DNA of 64,000 bases, taken from the NCBI GenBank assembly GCA_026686845.1, contig JAIVEN010000015.1, forward strand, positions 13,869,501 through 13,933,500, read 5' to 3'. The notes below the pieces were generated by a model. It ran no database searches. It saw only the letters and a list, made by a program, of their open reading frames with translations, and was not told the origin of the DNA. A program made the position numbers and the translations under genes. This DNA is from Adenanthera pavonina (Eukaryota; Streptophyta; Magnoliopsida; Fabales; Fabaceae). Positions 1 through 13,023 of this stretch are shown here, piece by piece (positions within the stretch are counted from its first letter, which is position 1; each line of letters begins with the position of its first letter).

Positions 1-1120
1 CCCTCTTGCACTTGTGTATACTGACATGCAACTTCAGCTCTTCAACATCTTTCTTCATGTTAGTCACTCTATATTGAGGTCATTCCTGCACCTTGTTTTA
101 GAAGTACTCAGCTAGCCACTTTACTAATACACTTGGATTCTTGTAAACCTTAAGACATCTGTGTTCATAACATAGGGTTTTCACCTTCAGCCAAGGATTT
201 AACCTATCTTTAGAGACATAGACCACAAATGGGAAACCCTCGTCACATACAACCTTTACTCTCTTGTGTTCACTTTTAATTAACCTCAGCTTTACTCCTC
301 TGGTTATGACATACCTATCAATTGCCCTTTTAGCTTCATGCTTATCCGTAAAGGTCTTGCCCAACATGAAAAAGGGCCTCTCGTATGATCCATCATGGTT
401 CATAGGCCTTCTTTGTTATAGGCCCAATACCATCACCTGGGCTTGAGTCTAGGCCCATTCCTTCACTTGAATCATCACCTTCATCTATATTTTAAATGAA
501 ATCTTTATCTACTGAGTCATTCTCCCTCACTTTCAAACTCATCCTCCTTAATGATAGCTTTATCTTGTACCATATCCCTCTCATCAGATATTGCATCATT
601 TTGTTCATTATACCTTCCATCATTCATATAATCTAGCTCAATCTCATCTGTTCCTCTTACACAACCTCGTCTATCACCTTCATTTGCCTCAACTTCACCG
701 TCATCATTATGAACATTAGTACCTTCACCTATACCTATATGAACTTTACTACTCCTCTCTATGTTATCATTTTCAATAGCAGTTACATCATATTCACCCC
801 ATCAAATTTACTTCCCCTAGCTTCTATTACTTCATTGCCTTGAACTTTATCCCCCTCACCTCCAATTGCCTCATCAAGATTACCTACCCTGTGGTTCTCA
901 TCCCCTTGAAGTAGTACCTTTGTTTCTTGTTAGGTTTTCTTGGCCATCTTGTACATGTTGATTACTTTGACCATCATCTTGAAGTGTTACTGTATACTCT
1001 CTTGAATCACCTTTGCAACCTTATTTGTTAACTCCTCAACTTCATCACCTTTGACTTACTCAACATCATCATCTTCATTTACCTTCATAATTTCATCAGT
1101 CATATTCGCATCTCCTGACA
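1..1120 (-). pseudogene. Mutator-like (MULE) transposase, N-terminal fragment
   Basis: The minus strand encodes a block (403-98) typical of the MuDR-type transposase N-terminal DNA-binding domain. It has a phenylalanine-rich entry, a K/R-rich 'lrliKSEhkRvkvvC' core, a 'WlkVKTL..eHrC' segment and the run into 'KWLAEYF'. Reading past the stop after AEYF in the same frame gives further transposase-like sequence (PQYRVTNMKKDVEEL) broken by two stop codons, down to the window edge. Upstream (about 1120-404) the minus strand reads as acidic sequence (MSGDANMTDEIMKVNEDDD) with in-frame stops, which fits the acidic N-terminus of plant MULE proteins. The catalytic DDE domain would lie beyond position 1 and is not seen. 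The copy is inactive. The family call is confident; the upstream limit is approximate. Confidence 0.72.
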
Positions 1121-2467
1121 TTCTCCAATATGAGAAAATTTAACTTAAAATCATCAGCAATCAACTGTTTATTTTTTCCAGCCAGAATAAGAAATCAAGG
1201 GTTTAACTAGAAATTTCATTGTAACTAGGGTTCAATTAGGAATTACACTCCGATACTAAGGTTCATTTAGGAATTGTACTATGTCACTTTTAACAAAATA
1301 TTCCCTGTCAGAATCAATTTCTTACCTATAAATTAATGAGAAGATTTTGAATTTGACAGCAATCGCAGTGGTCCCTTCACAAGCACAACCTTAATACACC
1401 TTCATTTCATTCTCTTGAGCTTCTTACACCTTCATTTCCTTCTTGCAAACTTCTTAGGTCTTCTTTTTTAAAATTTGTTCACCTTTTCAAACTACCCAAT
1501 CTGTTTTAATGTAATGTGTGGCATGTGATGTGGCAGAGATAACAGATGTTAATGGCTTTTGTTAGTTTTCAGTGACATTACTCCAATTTTGACACTTTAA
1601 GGGAAACGTTACTCCAAAAAAAGTTTAGAATATCAGTAGCAATTTCGAGGAAACTTTGGGGGCAAATTTTGCACTTTAACCCTTCATAGAACACCGACCT
1701 ACTTGAGAATAGATCTATATTCATATCATATTTCATTTATTAAATAACAGATTCCACATACTTAAGATTCTAGTTAGACATAATAAACATTATTTAGTTA
1801 TAAAGAAAAACTGACTCAATAGATTGTTTTATTTTACATATACAAATTTTTACTTCGACTTCATTCAATATGCATAGACTCTAACCATAAATTTAGTTTT
1901 GGTTATCTATAACAATTCAATAATTGAAAATGTCATTTCCACTACTTTAGGTTCTAATCCCTAGCAATAGCAATAACCATGCAACAACAAAGTATGATTG
2001 GTAAGAAACAACCTCAGCCTACATTTCAACACTAACAACGAAATTGGTAGTTCTCAAGGTCTGAAAAAATGGGAATAGCAATATGTGTTGGCAATAAAAA
2101 TAAAATCTATTACTGATTTAGTATATAATAGAGAACCCAAATCAACTATAGTATATAAAATTTGAAGTCTCACATTTTCATTGCCATAATAACCCAAATA
2201 ACAAAGACCACAAAGAACAAGTGAAGTATTGATAAATCAATAAGCCATCAAAAAATAGATCTCTAATATATGATGAATTACGATTACTGATCTTGAATCT
2301 GAAAAGAAAGTAACAAATTATTTTAACAATCAAGGCATAATGATAAACTAATTATGCATAGTCATTTAATGATGTGTACAAGTTTTTTTCTTTTCATAAT
2401 TCTTTTATTATCCTAAGATAGATCATTTTGTGGAATGAAAATTTATCAAAATGGTAAAGAAAGCAAT
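1121..2467. other. AT-rich intergenic spacer, no gene recognised
   Basis: No open frame of note and no recognised repeat family. It separates the Mutator fragment from the isomerase pseudogene. Confidence 0.5.
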
Positions 2468-3110
2468 AAGGAATAAAGTTGCACCTTGAAGATAAGGTGT
2501 TTACCAATCCTCCCTAGGGGTTGGTTGCTGGCATAGTCTTCCTAATTGCAATTTCTAGCTCGCATAAGACCAATCACCATCGTGTCCCTGAAAACCATAT
2601 GGATAGCCGTGGAAGTCATCGATGCCAAATTAAAGGGATAGAGTTCTCTCTCCGAAGGCAAATGCATGTTCATATCACACATGCTAGCCAACACATTCCC
2701 TTTGACAGAGATGAAAGAGATCTGATAGGCCCCCTTGGCCCTGGCACAGGGCACAAGCCTAACAAGTTCCTCAGTGTTACCAAATATGCCTAGAAGGACA
2801 AAAACATCACGATTTGTAACAATTCCAATATCGCCATGGAGAGCATCGACAAGGGACATGAATGCAGATTGGATGCCAAGGGAGACAAGAGTTTAAGAGA
2901 TCTTATGGGGCAGCAAATCCAGATTTGCCAACATTAGAGAAGAAGATTTTATCGGAGGAATTGTGGAGGGTATGAGTGAATGTTAAGGTTTGGGAATGGT
3001 CGATGTTGTCAAAGAAAAAGTTGATGTGGTTCTGTTGAGATTTGAAGAAAGGATGAGGAGGGTAGCTTCGTCTATCAAATGAAGGGGTTGTTTGGACAAT
3101 GAAAGGGGAG
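2468..3110 (-). pseudogene. Arabinose-5-phosphate isomerase (SETH3/KdsD-like) fragment
   Basis: The minus strand carries the SIS (sugar isomerase) domain of the plant arabinose-5-phosphate isomerase family (SETH3 in Arabidopsis), which supplies arabinose 5-phosphate for KDO synthesis. Visible blocks in order are 'LNFFFDNIDHSQTLTFTHTL' and 'IFFSNVGKSGFAA' (sugar-phosphate loop, about 3045-2905), then '[13 protein letters not shown]', '[18 protein letters not shown]', '[19 protein letters not shown]', 'TSTAIHMVF' (2859-2542). After a stop and a shift come 'DYASNQPLGRIGKHLIFK' (about 2540-2475). At least two frameshifts and a stop break it. Sequence after IFK begins GTGCAA, so the fragment seems to end at an old splice donor, suggesting a genomic (not cDNA) duplication. 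The C-terminal CBS domains are missing. The substitution of 'KSG' by 'FGN' in the second phosphate loop also argues against activity. Confidence 0.75.
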
Positions 3111-3479
3111 CATCATCTGAAAATGGTGACAAGGAATCCACATTGTAGCTAACGAACTAGAATAGCTTCTCCAATGGTGGATCATTTGAACATAAGTCAA
3201 GAAGAAAACAACAAAGCTATTTGAGTAAGTTATAACAAAATTAATATTAGATATTTTGCAAAATAAAATTTATATTATCAACTAAATTGATAACAACATG
3301 AAGAAGTGTTGGAACTATCTTACTTGTGTTTTACACACAAATATGTATAAATATACACATCACAAAAGCAAAAATAGATACCATGATCAAATGTGCATAA
3401 TTCATTCAATGTTCTAAAATTACAAATCCTCCTTAAAAACAATAGTAAGGCATTAAACATTTGGCATGAACCAAAGACA

Positions 3480-4480
3480 CATAACCTAATTTAGAATAAC
3501 TGATTCACTTGCATGAAAAGAATGAAAACTCTTATCTATTAAAGAAAACATTCCCATCTCATTCTTTCGGGAATTGCGACCACCATGGCAGTTGTTAATT
3601 GCAAAATATATGCAATTTCTTCTAATATTTTCTAGGAAACCAACAGTTGATATTAACCTACAGCTTTTGCAGTCAAGAAAAATCAAGTGATCACCCAAGT
3701 TTTCAACCTCCACCCATCAAACCCCTTCATTACTAGCTCTGTCCAATTTTAATACTCTAAATCCTCTTATTTTAGTTATAATAGGAATTGCATCATCGGA
3801 TATTCTACCTTTCATGTTGATTCACATCACAATTAGCATTAGATCTCCCGAAACTACATCATTTAGTAAGCAAATGAATTCACAATTATTAACATATATC
3901 CAACCATTCCATTTTAATGCAACAAAACCCATATCGGTTTCTAATTTGGAGTTGAGGACAACCAGTTTTTTAGCCTTAGGAGCATTATTTTTATGAGACT
4001 TTTCAAGGTCAAGAAGATTATAAATTTCTATACCATCTACATCCATTCTATCAACTTGAGCATATAATAAATTGCCAATGACAACTATGTCAAGAAACTT
4101 TTTCTCTCTCCCTTCACCAATCAAATTCTATGAGTTACTTGTTATTTTGCAAAAAACAATACTTCCACAATCACTAAGGGCCACCACAAAAGTTGAGTCA
4201 TCATGACAATTATTATGTGGTGTGGAGGAGACCACCTTTTTTCAAATTTTCATAATGGGATCATGATCATTCACTACTGATGATAACATTACCTTGGCAC
4301 TTAACAAAGGGTTGAAGAAAAAGAGTGAATCCTTAGTATTTGTAGCTTCAACCATCATTAGCAATTGTACCAACAATAAATTGACTTCTAGAATATAAAA
4401 GAGTTTTAGGGTGAAGAATTCTTTCTTTGTTCACCTCAAAGAAGCATGGAACCTCATGAGATGTTTCTCTGATAGGGCAT
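3480..4480 (-). pseudogene. DUF295 / F-box-type protein remnant
   Basis: Two minus-strand open stretches (4124-3822 and 3713-3486), joined through an interrupted region, resemble the DUF295 domain found in plant F-box proteins. The first reads 'GEGREKKFLDIVVIGNLLYAQV' and 'GIEIYNLLDLE'. The link reads 'IRGFRVLKLDRASNEGV' then a stop. The second gives the family hallmark 'WVEVENLGDHLIFLD' and 'RRNCIYFAIN'. Upstream to about 4480 the strand still has scraps of coding character with several stops. No F-box is visible. Stops and a shift make it a pseudogene. The DUF295 match is by motif; a database search was not possible. Confidence 0.6.
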
Positions 4481-6288
4481 ATCAAAAGTAATGAGAATTG
4501 GAGAATAGGATGCATTTTTTGTTTGTAATAGCATTACAAAGCATTGCTTGCCAAGATGAACAAACTAAACCAAAATTTAAGAAGTCCTTAAGATACAATC
4601 TTCTTAAAATTGATTATAATATATCTTGCACAAGATATTGCCAATTTTTACCCCGTTCTTGTTTATGCTTCTTCATGTTGTTTTGATAGTCCATAGAGAA
4701 ATCACCACCGCGTTTATAAGATTGAATTTGAGTCTGATAAATAAAAAAGAGAGAGAGAGAGAGGATATCAAATATAATCACAATGACAAGAAAATATTTT
4801 ACATGAATAGAATTATAATAAAAACTTTAAATGTCAGATTCTATCATATATGTGTCATCAAATAATTTTGTATACAATCAATGTTTTACGAAGTCATTGA
4901 CCATAAAATCATATTGCAAAATTTTGCTTCAAATTGAGGTCATATTATAGCTAATTGATATATCTAAAAAATAAAACAATAAATCTCGTAGCCCATACAT
5001 TTATTGTTACCTAATTTGTTATAAATTTAAATTATAAAATGAAAATGACGAATATTTACATATAACTTGATGATTATTGAATAAATGAAATTAGTTCCTT
5101 ATGATAAAACTGTAAGGAGTTATACATGACAATTTTTATACCGAAGAAATTGATAATAAGACGGAAATAAATTGAACGTATAAAACTATTCTATCCGAAC
5201 CTGTAAAATGTATTATTTGGGATGTAGAGAACAATATAGATGTGCATTCGCGCGCGCGTGTGTACGTCAAATAAATATGATGTTGCCAAGAAACATTTTT
5301 CATGGAGAGTGAAACATGACGCATGGGGTCAAAGATAAAAGAGCTAAATAAAATTGTACTGGATAAACAGAGTTGGAAGTAAAAAAAAGAAAAAAAAAGT
5401 GTTGTTTGGTTGACATTTTTATTTTTGATAGGAAAAGAAAACAAAAAATTAATTTAATTTCATAGTTAGAAAAACTGATGGATGGTTTTTAAGACTGTCA
5501 ATTAAATTAATTTATGTCTTATTCTCTTTAACTTTAAAATATGCATTATTTTAAAATTAAATTTTCATTTTTAATTTTTATTTTTAATAAGTAATTTAAT
5601 AAGCACATAAAAATTCTAAAAAAAGCTTAAAAACAAAAGAAAAAAAAAACAAAATCACACAAGACTCCATAGTCGGTACCAAGAACAGTGACTATAATCT
5701 AATTTTGTTCATGAAAAATAAGATTTTTATTTATCATAATTCACCAAACACAAACCCAATTTCAAACATGTTAACCCATCCGTTCCCATAAGTTTTAGGA
5801 ATGATCTCGGGAAAATGAAGAAATAGAAGGTAAGGAATGAAAATTTTCTTATCCACGGGCATTAATGAAAATATAGTCTATGAAGAAAAATCACACATGA
5901 AAAAATAATTGAAAAGAATATAAATTTCGCTCAAATCACACCGAAACCATTGAATTTCATAATAAGAAAGACTTTTTTTTAAGGGATTTAAAAATAAAAA
6001 GATTAGAAAGGATAAAAAGAAAATTACCTTTAGATAGTAGACACTCTGAACTTTAATTCTTCAATCCCTCAAATCTCTAGTGCTTGTATTGATAAACGCC
6101 TCTTCTTTTGGCCTAAACATCCCATTGAGGTACATGGATTTTAATAAAAGGATTAGGATGGTTCAATTTTAGATAACTTGATAATTCAAAATTTTAGTTT
6201 ATCTCATCCTTTTATTTTGATTTAAAATTGAAATTTTGAACTTAGAATTACCTTGTTTAATCTCTTTATATTGTACTATAGATTTATG

Positions 6289-6328
<40 letters not shown>

Positions 6329-8250
6329 GAATAGACAAATAAATTTTGTACCAGGATATTTCTGATATATATTTATCTTTTTAGCTTCCGTCACCAATAG
6401 TTGTAATTTGTGTCAAGACTTTAAATAGTTATATTTAATCCAAAAGATGGACCGTCTAAATGAGAGAACTTAGAAAGTTAAATCTCAATACTTACTTGAT
6501 GGCATAACAACAGTGTCAAATGAAAAACCAGAAAGATAGAGAAATCATACAAATATGGGTTAGCTCCATTTGAATGATTTCCCAGTCGGAACGAAACAAA
6601 TTAAAGGCCTCTATGTTTGTGTGGTTGTATGAGTACGTATTGCCAAATGGCTCAAGAGGTGATAAGCAAATAATCAATCAGAGTCAGAGCATAGCAATGC
6701 TAATGTATGGAGTAGACATGGACGGCTCAAACTCAGAAGCCTAAGCAAAAAGAAAACAAACAAAAGTAAGGGACAGTCAACGGAGCTGTCAATCACCACA
6801 GGAAACAATAAGGAGACGTTTCCAGTGGTGGGACTGAACTGAGCACTTATTATTAGTGTTAATTTTTTAAATATATTTATTTATTTGTTGGACGACCTCT
6901 TCATGGAACCCAGACTTTCCAAGAAAAATGGAGTAAATGGGGAGAAAACTGCTTTCAGCCTGGAAAACCACTATGCTATGAATCAAATAACATATTAGAT
7001 GAAATGCTATGAATTAAGCATTTCAAACTCTTTTGCTGCGGGCCATGATGTAAAGGAAGCCAATTATAGAATTAGAATTAAGGGGAGGAAAGGCCAAAAA
7101 AAAAAAAACAGAGGAGAAAATGGCGTATTTCCTTTCCTGTAAATAAATAATACGAAGTCATTTATAATTTTATTAGCTTGAAGAGATAAATTACATTGGA
7201 CCTTTGGATTCATCTGTGAATCAGAAATCAGAGAGAAAAGAGTACATGCATTTTCAGCACAAAGCAAGATTTTCTCGATAGATTCGGAATCAGTTTCCAA
7301 ATCCAAAGTGATTGGTACAATAATTCAGCGCCTGCCTTGTTTAGATTTTGGAGCACTGAACATAATTATGGTATTCTATTTAATTCATGAATAGTTGAAC
7401 AACTGGGATAGGAATTTCCTGGGAAAAGAATTCATCTCATGTTCTTCTACTCAAGAAGAGACCCTATGGATATCCATTCGGTTTCACCTTTTGTCTAGGG
7501 CCCTAGGCTTCCATTGGATAATGTTAATGTTTAACCAAAGATATCAATGGGCCAAGCCCACCAAAGAGGATTGGAAACGTTAAGATGGGCTCTGGTTATG
7601 AAAGAGGCTATCTGTCTCCACATGAGGCCCAATTGAAGTGGTGAATTGGACCTTTAGTTCATGGAGATCGAGGGTTAGAGAACCCTATGCCAAGCCTATA
7701 AGTTGAAAGAGACACGCTGCTGGGAGCAGTTGCGAGAAAAGAAGGGTAGTGGCACAAGATGAATGTGGACTGTGGAGGACTGACTAGAGGTAGAAATCGT
7801 GGAGCCATATGAGAGTTGATTGTCCATGATCTCTATATATCTTATTTTCATAGAACTGTCTTCAGGATTCGAGGAGCTATAATAGAGATTTTCAGATAGC
7901 CACCAAGCATTCACACACACCCAGCAATATTCTCTCAGACAACCCAATAAACACAATCGTCTAGGAAACACCCAGATCTTCCCAGGTAGTTGTGAGTGAA
8001 AGCCAAACTCACAGCACGTAGCATCCAATAGTCTACATTCTCATCCAAGGATTCCATTCCCAACTAGCTGACTTGCACAATAGAATGAAGGTGCGTGCTA
8101 GGCAATCCACCATGGAATCAGCTCCATTGATGTGGTTTTAAATGATGGATCCCCTCTTCAAGCGGACGGTCCTGTTTTGCCTCGTATAGTAATAATGATA
8201 CTAGTTCTCTTTTTCTCATCATTCCTTCTCCATTTATTGAAATAACAGTG
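4481..8250. other. Long AT-rich intergenic region
   Basis: No gene could be supported. It contains a (GA)n run at 4749-4763, an alternating CG/TG stretch near 5248-5262 and the (AAT)n microsatellite listed separately. The minus-strand open frame at 8028-7696 has no family resemblance that I can recognise. Confidence 0.4.
6290..6325. repeat. (AAT)n microsatellite
   Basis: About twelve perfect trinucleotide repeats in tandem. Likely polymorphic. Confidence 0.9.
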
Positions 8251-8254
8251 CGCA

Positions 8255-8479
8255 GCATGAAAAATAAAACAACCTAGATTACAAGAACAAATATAGAATA
8301 TACTTTTACAACCGTATATTATTAGCTAGGAAAACAATAATGAGATGCAGAATGGTGCAGTGTAAAAGGTGAGAAGAAAGGATATGCCGCTTTGACAAAT
8401 TTAATCCATATGTTTAGCTTGAGGTTGCTATAGATATATGGCAAGAAAAATAAAACAATCTAGATTACAAGAACAGATA
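8255..8479. repeat. Direct repeat pair of about 40 bp
   Basis: A roughly 40-bp sequence at 8255-8294 recurs with few changes at 8441-8479. Both contain AAAATAAAACAA followed by a CTAGATTACAAGAACA core. The pair lies at the 3' edge of the decayed copia element and overlaps its end, so it may be a short tandem duplication of element or flank rather than a target duplication, which would be only about 5 bp. Confidence 0.6.
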
Positions 8480-10245
8480 TAGGGGGCAAAATTATGGAAA
8501 ATAATTTGAACATAGCCAATTTGTGATTGACTATTATGAAGATCAAACAAATATCTTATATCTACATAACTAATTAAGTTTGACTTGGATTTATTCAAAT
8601 AAAATATATTTATATACATAGTACGTTTGAGATAGCAAAATATATGCTTATTCCAATTCAGTGTTTTTCGTGTAGGTAAATAACTATATTTCGCTAATAA
8701 ATTAACAATAAATGATATATTCAGTCATGTATGACCAGTAAGATAAATAGTGCTTTAATTGCATTGAAATATGGTACTTCAAGATTAAGTAGTTCTTCAT
8801 CCTTTTCTCTAGGTTTAAAAAGAACTTTATTTACCTCTAGTGACCTTACCACTGTAGTGGTACATAATGGATTTGACTTGTCCATATAGAATTGTTTTAG
8901 CACATTTGTGATATAAGCTTCTTGATGCACGAAAATTTCATTTTTAGATAATCAATTTGTAAACCAAGAAAAAATTTGGTTTGTCCATAATTTTTTATTT
9001 CATATTACAAATTTAAATAATCAAATGCTTTTTAAAACTCTTCAAGAGTTCCAACAATATTTAAATCATCCATATAAACAATAATTATAGCAAACTCTGA
9101 TATATTTTCTTTTATAAATACACATGAACAAATCAAGTTATTCTTATAACTTTATCAAAAAAATGAATTTACTAAGACGATTATACCACTTACGTTCTTC
9201 AGACATTGTAACTCCTTTTAGGATTTCTATATGGATTTCACTATATAATGAGTCATATAGATATGTTATAATAACATCCATTAGACGTATGATAGACTTG
9301 TTATATACTGTCAGACTAATTAGATATCTAAAAGTAATTGCATCCACTACAAGAAAATATGTCTCTTTATAATTAATACCAAATTTTTGCAAAAACTTTT
9401 GTGCTACAAGTTGTGCTTTGTATCCATTATTTCATCATTCTCATTTCATTTTTGCACAAAGACTCATTTATATCCAACTAATTTCACACTTTCATGTGTG
9501 TGGACTACAAGTCAAAAAACCTATCGTTTTGCAAATGTAATTAGTTTTACCTCAATTTTGTCTTTCCATTTTGACCAATCACTTTTCTGTCACATTCTTT
9601 AACAAATTTTGCTTCGTGATTCTCTTTGTCATATGTTACAATGCACTACATGATACGCAAAATTATTATCAATGTTGACTTCATTTTGTTTCCATCGTAT
9701 TTTATCTGCGACATAATTTATTGATATCTTATTAATTTTACAATTTTCATATACATGAGTTTCTTTTGAAATATAATCTTTAATTATATCTGAGGATTTT
9801 TCTAAAATTATCTCAACGCACTCTTTTGGAATTACCTTATCCTCGATTAGGTCATCTTGTTTTTTAGCTTCTTTTCTTTTCAAGGAATTTTTATTTTTAG
9901 GACCGATGAATCTATCACATTTTATGTGTGCTTCAAACTTTAATTGTTCAATATGGATATCAATTTTTATTAGAGTATTAGTAGCTGGTATATATGATTT
10001 AGTCACTCATTTAAGGTCAGTAATTATGTCTGGCAATTCATTTACTAAATTTTATAATTGAATTATCTTTTGAATTTCTTATTCACATTATTTTGTGCAT
10101 GGATCTAAATGAGATAATACTAATTCATTCCAATTAATTTCATTTCCAACGGCTTATTCTCTCCCTCTATTCTTGGAAAAACTGATTTGTCAACATAACA
10201 ATCCGTAAATCGTGCCATAAATAAATCTCTTGTTGATGGTTCAAG
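8420..10245 (-). pseudogene. Ty1/copia retrotransposon polyprotein, decayed 3' half
   Basis: Minus-strand fragments in the order of a copia pol gene. Integrase C-terminal region and linker (10240-9629) includes 'ARFTDCYVDKSVFP', 'LSHLDPCTK' and 'SYIPATNTLIKIDI'. Reverse transcriptase N-terminal part (9392-9144) has 'DAITFRYLISL' and 'MRLMDVI..YLYDSL'-like sequence. The RT catalytic region (about 9085-8930) reads 'IVYMDDLNIV'. RT C-terminal part (8930-8640) has 'HQEAYITNVLKQFYMDKS' and 'NLLAKYSYLPTR'. The RNase H start (8619-8428) reads 'LISYVDIRYLFD'. Many stops and shifts separate them. The catalytic YMDD is still readable, but the copy is plainly dead. No LTRs, gag or protease were recognised. 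Confidence 0.8.
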
Positions 10246-12240
10246 ATATTTTATTATTGATAGAGATTCATATATAATATATTCCTAACACACTTAAGAG
10301 ACGAGAGAATAAGAGAGAGAAAATATGGAGAGTCAAAAGTAAAATGTGTTTTATTCATCCATTAAGGAGTATTTCTATAAAAGCTCTAACCTTGTAAAGA
10401 ATGATAATCTTTTAATTAATTAAATAAGATAAATATAAAAAATGATTAAGCCCCAACTTAAGAATATTCTAGATGGACATCCATAATTTTCATAATAGAA
10501 AATAATTTATTAAAATGAATAAAAAGAACTCAGAGAAAGAGAGAGATTTTGATCATAAATGATAATGAGGAAATTAAATAAGAGAAAAAATAGGAAGAGA
10601 GAAAGAAAAAATAGGTAAGTTAAATCAAATATTTTAGAAAAAGAAATCATTTAAATCAGAAATCAATATATAATTAAAATGAGGATGGTGCATTAGCCAA
10701 ATAGTGCGGCTCTACCCTTGCTCCATACCTTTCTATTTTTTCTTTTCTTTTTTTATTTTTTTTATTTAAGTGAATCACATTTTTTTCTCATTCAATTTTT
10801 TAAATGAGAATCATCTTTTTCTTTTTTAGGTGGGCCCACATTCTTTTTCTTTCTTTTTTCAAATTCAATATTTTTTAATTCTAAAATCTATATTAATTTT
10901 AATTAATATAATTTGATATCAATTTTTGTGAGATAGAAGAGTTAGTGATAAATTTTTTTTCATTCAATATATTTTAGAATTAAATAAAATTTTATCCGTG
11001 TGTTCTTGCACATTCACGTCCCTCACGTGAGTGGGAGAGGAAAATCTAGTTGAATATAAAAAAAAAGGAAATCAGAAGTTAAATTTAATAATATATTTTG
11101 CAAGAGGAAATTGAAACTCTTGAAAATTGGAAATTTTAAAAAGTAAAGAAAATTGAAATTGAGAAACAGAAAAAGGAAAAAAAATAAGAGGAGGAGGGAA
11201 AAAATAGTAAAGTTAAGGATAATCGACAGCGGTTATAAAGATTTTTAAAGTTTAAAATTTGAATTTATATTTTAAAAGGGGAAATCCACAAATATAAATT
11301 AAAAAATTATAACTAATTGAGCCAACACTGTTTTATGAGTGTTTTGTGAACAGTATTTTGTGAGAGAAGTCTATACTATTTATGACTTGGCTTTCTTGTA
11401 CCTTTTAAATATATATTGATAGATTCTACCAGTGAAGTCAGTCAAGAAGAATTGCCGTTCGTAGAATGACCAAGTTCCTCTGTTTATCTGTGGTTTTTGT
11501 TCAAAAGAAACATAGATAGACACAATAATATTGTCCAGGGTCTGCAATTGAATGGAGTAGTACAAGGTCAAGAGGACTGATGAGAAACCAATACCACAGC
11601 TAGTTCAGTATTCGACCTTCACAATAATCTGGAACAAGCAGCTCATTTTCTTGTTTTGACTTGGTTGATTTTTCCACAAAAGTTGTAACTTTCTTGGCAT
11701 GCGAGGAAGTCTGACACAAATAGCATAATAATACCTTTTTTCACTTGCAGCTAAAACAAGCATTAATTCTTTCCATACGTAAATCAAGTACATCACCAAT
11801 AAGAATAAACAAGTGCTATTGTCTCTTATATGATATTCAATTTTTATTAGCTTTAACATACTCCATTTCTTTTTGAGCTAAAAAAAAAATACTCCATTTC
11901 TTCTCTTATCTATGTTGCCCTTATATAATTTAAATACAAGTTCTCTAACTGAGAGTAGAGTCCACAGTCCTTGGCAAAGTGAGGAGAGAAGCATGGGCTT
12001 AGGAATATGCAACTGTCCATAACGATCCAAAAGAAATTAGCGGGACTAAAAGAATAAATAAAATGTGTATGTGTGTGACAGATTATAAAAAATAAAATAA
12101 AATAAAATGTGTGTGACAGAGAGAGGGGAAGGGGGGAGTGGATAAAGGGATAAGGGAGAAAATCAAATAAGAACCAATGAAATGAGGAGGAGAGGGGGAT
12201 TGCAAAAGAGCCACACACGCTAGAAAGACTAGTGGCATGT
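10246..12240. other. AT-rich intergenic region upstream of psaL
   Basis: Strongly AT-rich, with T-runs around 10735-10800 and purine-rich tracts around 10500-10620 and 11150-11210. No gene or known repeat was recognised. The last few hundred bases are the upstream region of psaL. No canonical TATA box is visible within about 100 bp of the psaL start; the stretch before the ATG is pyrimidine-rich (12268-12285). Confidence 0.4.
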
Positions 12241-12301
12241 TATTAGTTTAGTGCGGGTGTGTGTACGCACTCCCCTACTCACAAAAACAAAACGATAGAC
12301 A

Positions 12302-13023
12302 ATGGCGACCAGTTGCGCAATGGCGAGCCAGCTCAAATCCTGCTTCACCCCCAGGGGGCTGGGCGCCTCTCCCCTCAGGCCTCATACCTTCAGAAGCTTC
12401 AGGCTCAGAGTCAAGGCTGTCCAATCCGACAATAAGGTCTTCTTTTCTTTCTTCTTCTATTATTGTTATTAAACTCGATTATTCATAATTATAACCAGCA
12501 AGCAAACGAATTGCAGACGGTGCAGGGTGCAACAACATTCCAGGTGATTCAACCCATAAACGGAGATCCCTTCATCGGAAGCCTAGAAACTCCGGTGACG
12601 TCGAGCCCCCTGATCGCCTGGTACCTGTCGAACCTGCCGGCCTATAGGACGGCTGTGAGTCCTCTGCTGAGAGGGGTGGAGGTGGGACTAGCGCACGGCT
12701 TCTTGCTGGTGGGCCCGTTTGTGAAGGCGGGACCGTTGAGGAACACTCCGTACGCGGGAGGGGCGGGATCTCTGGCCGCGGCTGGCCTGGTGGTCATCCT
12801 TAGCATCTGCCTCACCATCTATGGCATTTCCTCCTTCAATGAAGGAGAGCCCTCCGTCGCTCCTTCCTTGACCTTGACCGGCCGCACTAAGCAGCCCGAT
12901 CCCCTCCAAACCGCCGACGGCTGGGCCAACTTCACCGGCGGCTTCTTCTTCGGTGGCATTTCGGGTGTTATTTGGGCCTATTTCCTCCTCTATGTCTTGG
13001 ACCTTCCATACTACTTCAAGTGA
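12302..13023 (+). CDS. PSAL: Photosystem I reaction centre subunit XI (PsaL), chloroplast precursor
   Basis: Nuclear gene for PsaL, the thylakoid membrane subunit of photosystem I that helps bind chlorophyll and forms the docking side for light-harvesting complex II in plants. Exon 1 is 12302-12436 and encodes a Ser/Arg-rich chloroplast transit peptide ([15 protein letters not shown].., 45 residues). The donor is AAG|GTCTTC. The intron is only about 80-89 nt. Exon 2 starts at 12517 or 12526, because two in-frame AG acceptors lie 9 nt apart, and ends at the stop 13021-13023. The mature part starts near [18 protein letters not shown] and carries the conserved PsaL sequence with three hydrophobic membrane helices ('[17 protein letters not shown]', '[16 protein letters not shown]', '[16 protein letters not shown]'), ending LDLPYYFK. 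Length is about 211-214 residues, usual for the family. Exon 2 is GC-rich compared with its surroundings. The start is chosen for the transit peptide. Confidence 0.96.

Noticed and set aside
7696..8028. Minus-strand open frame of 110 codons
   Set aside because: No recognisable domain, no good start context and no splicing partners.
8255..8479. The 40-bp direct repeats as target duplication of the copia element
   Set aside because: Copia elements duplicate about 5 bp; a 40-bp repeat must have another origin.
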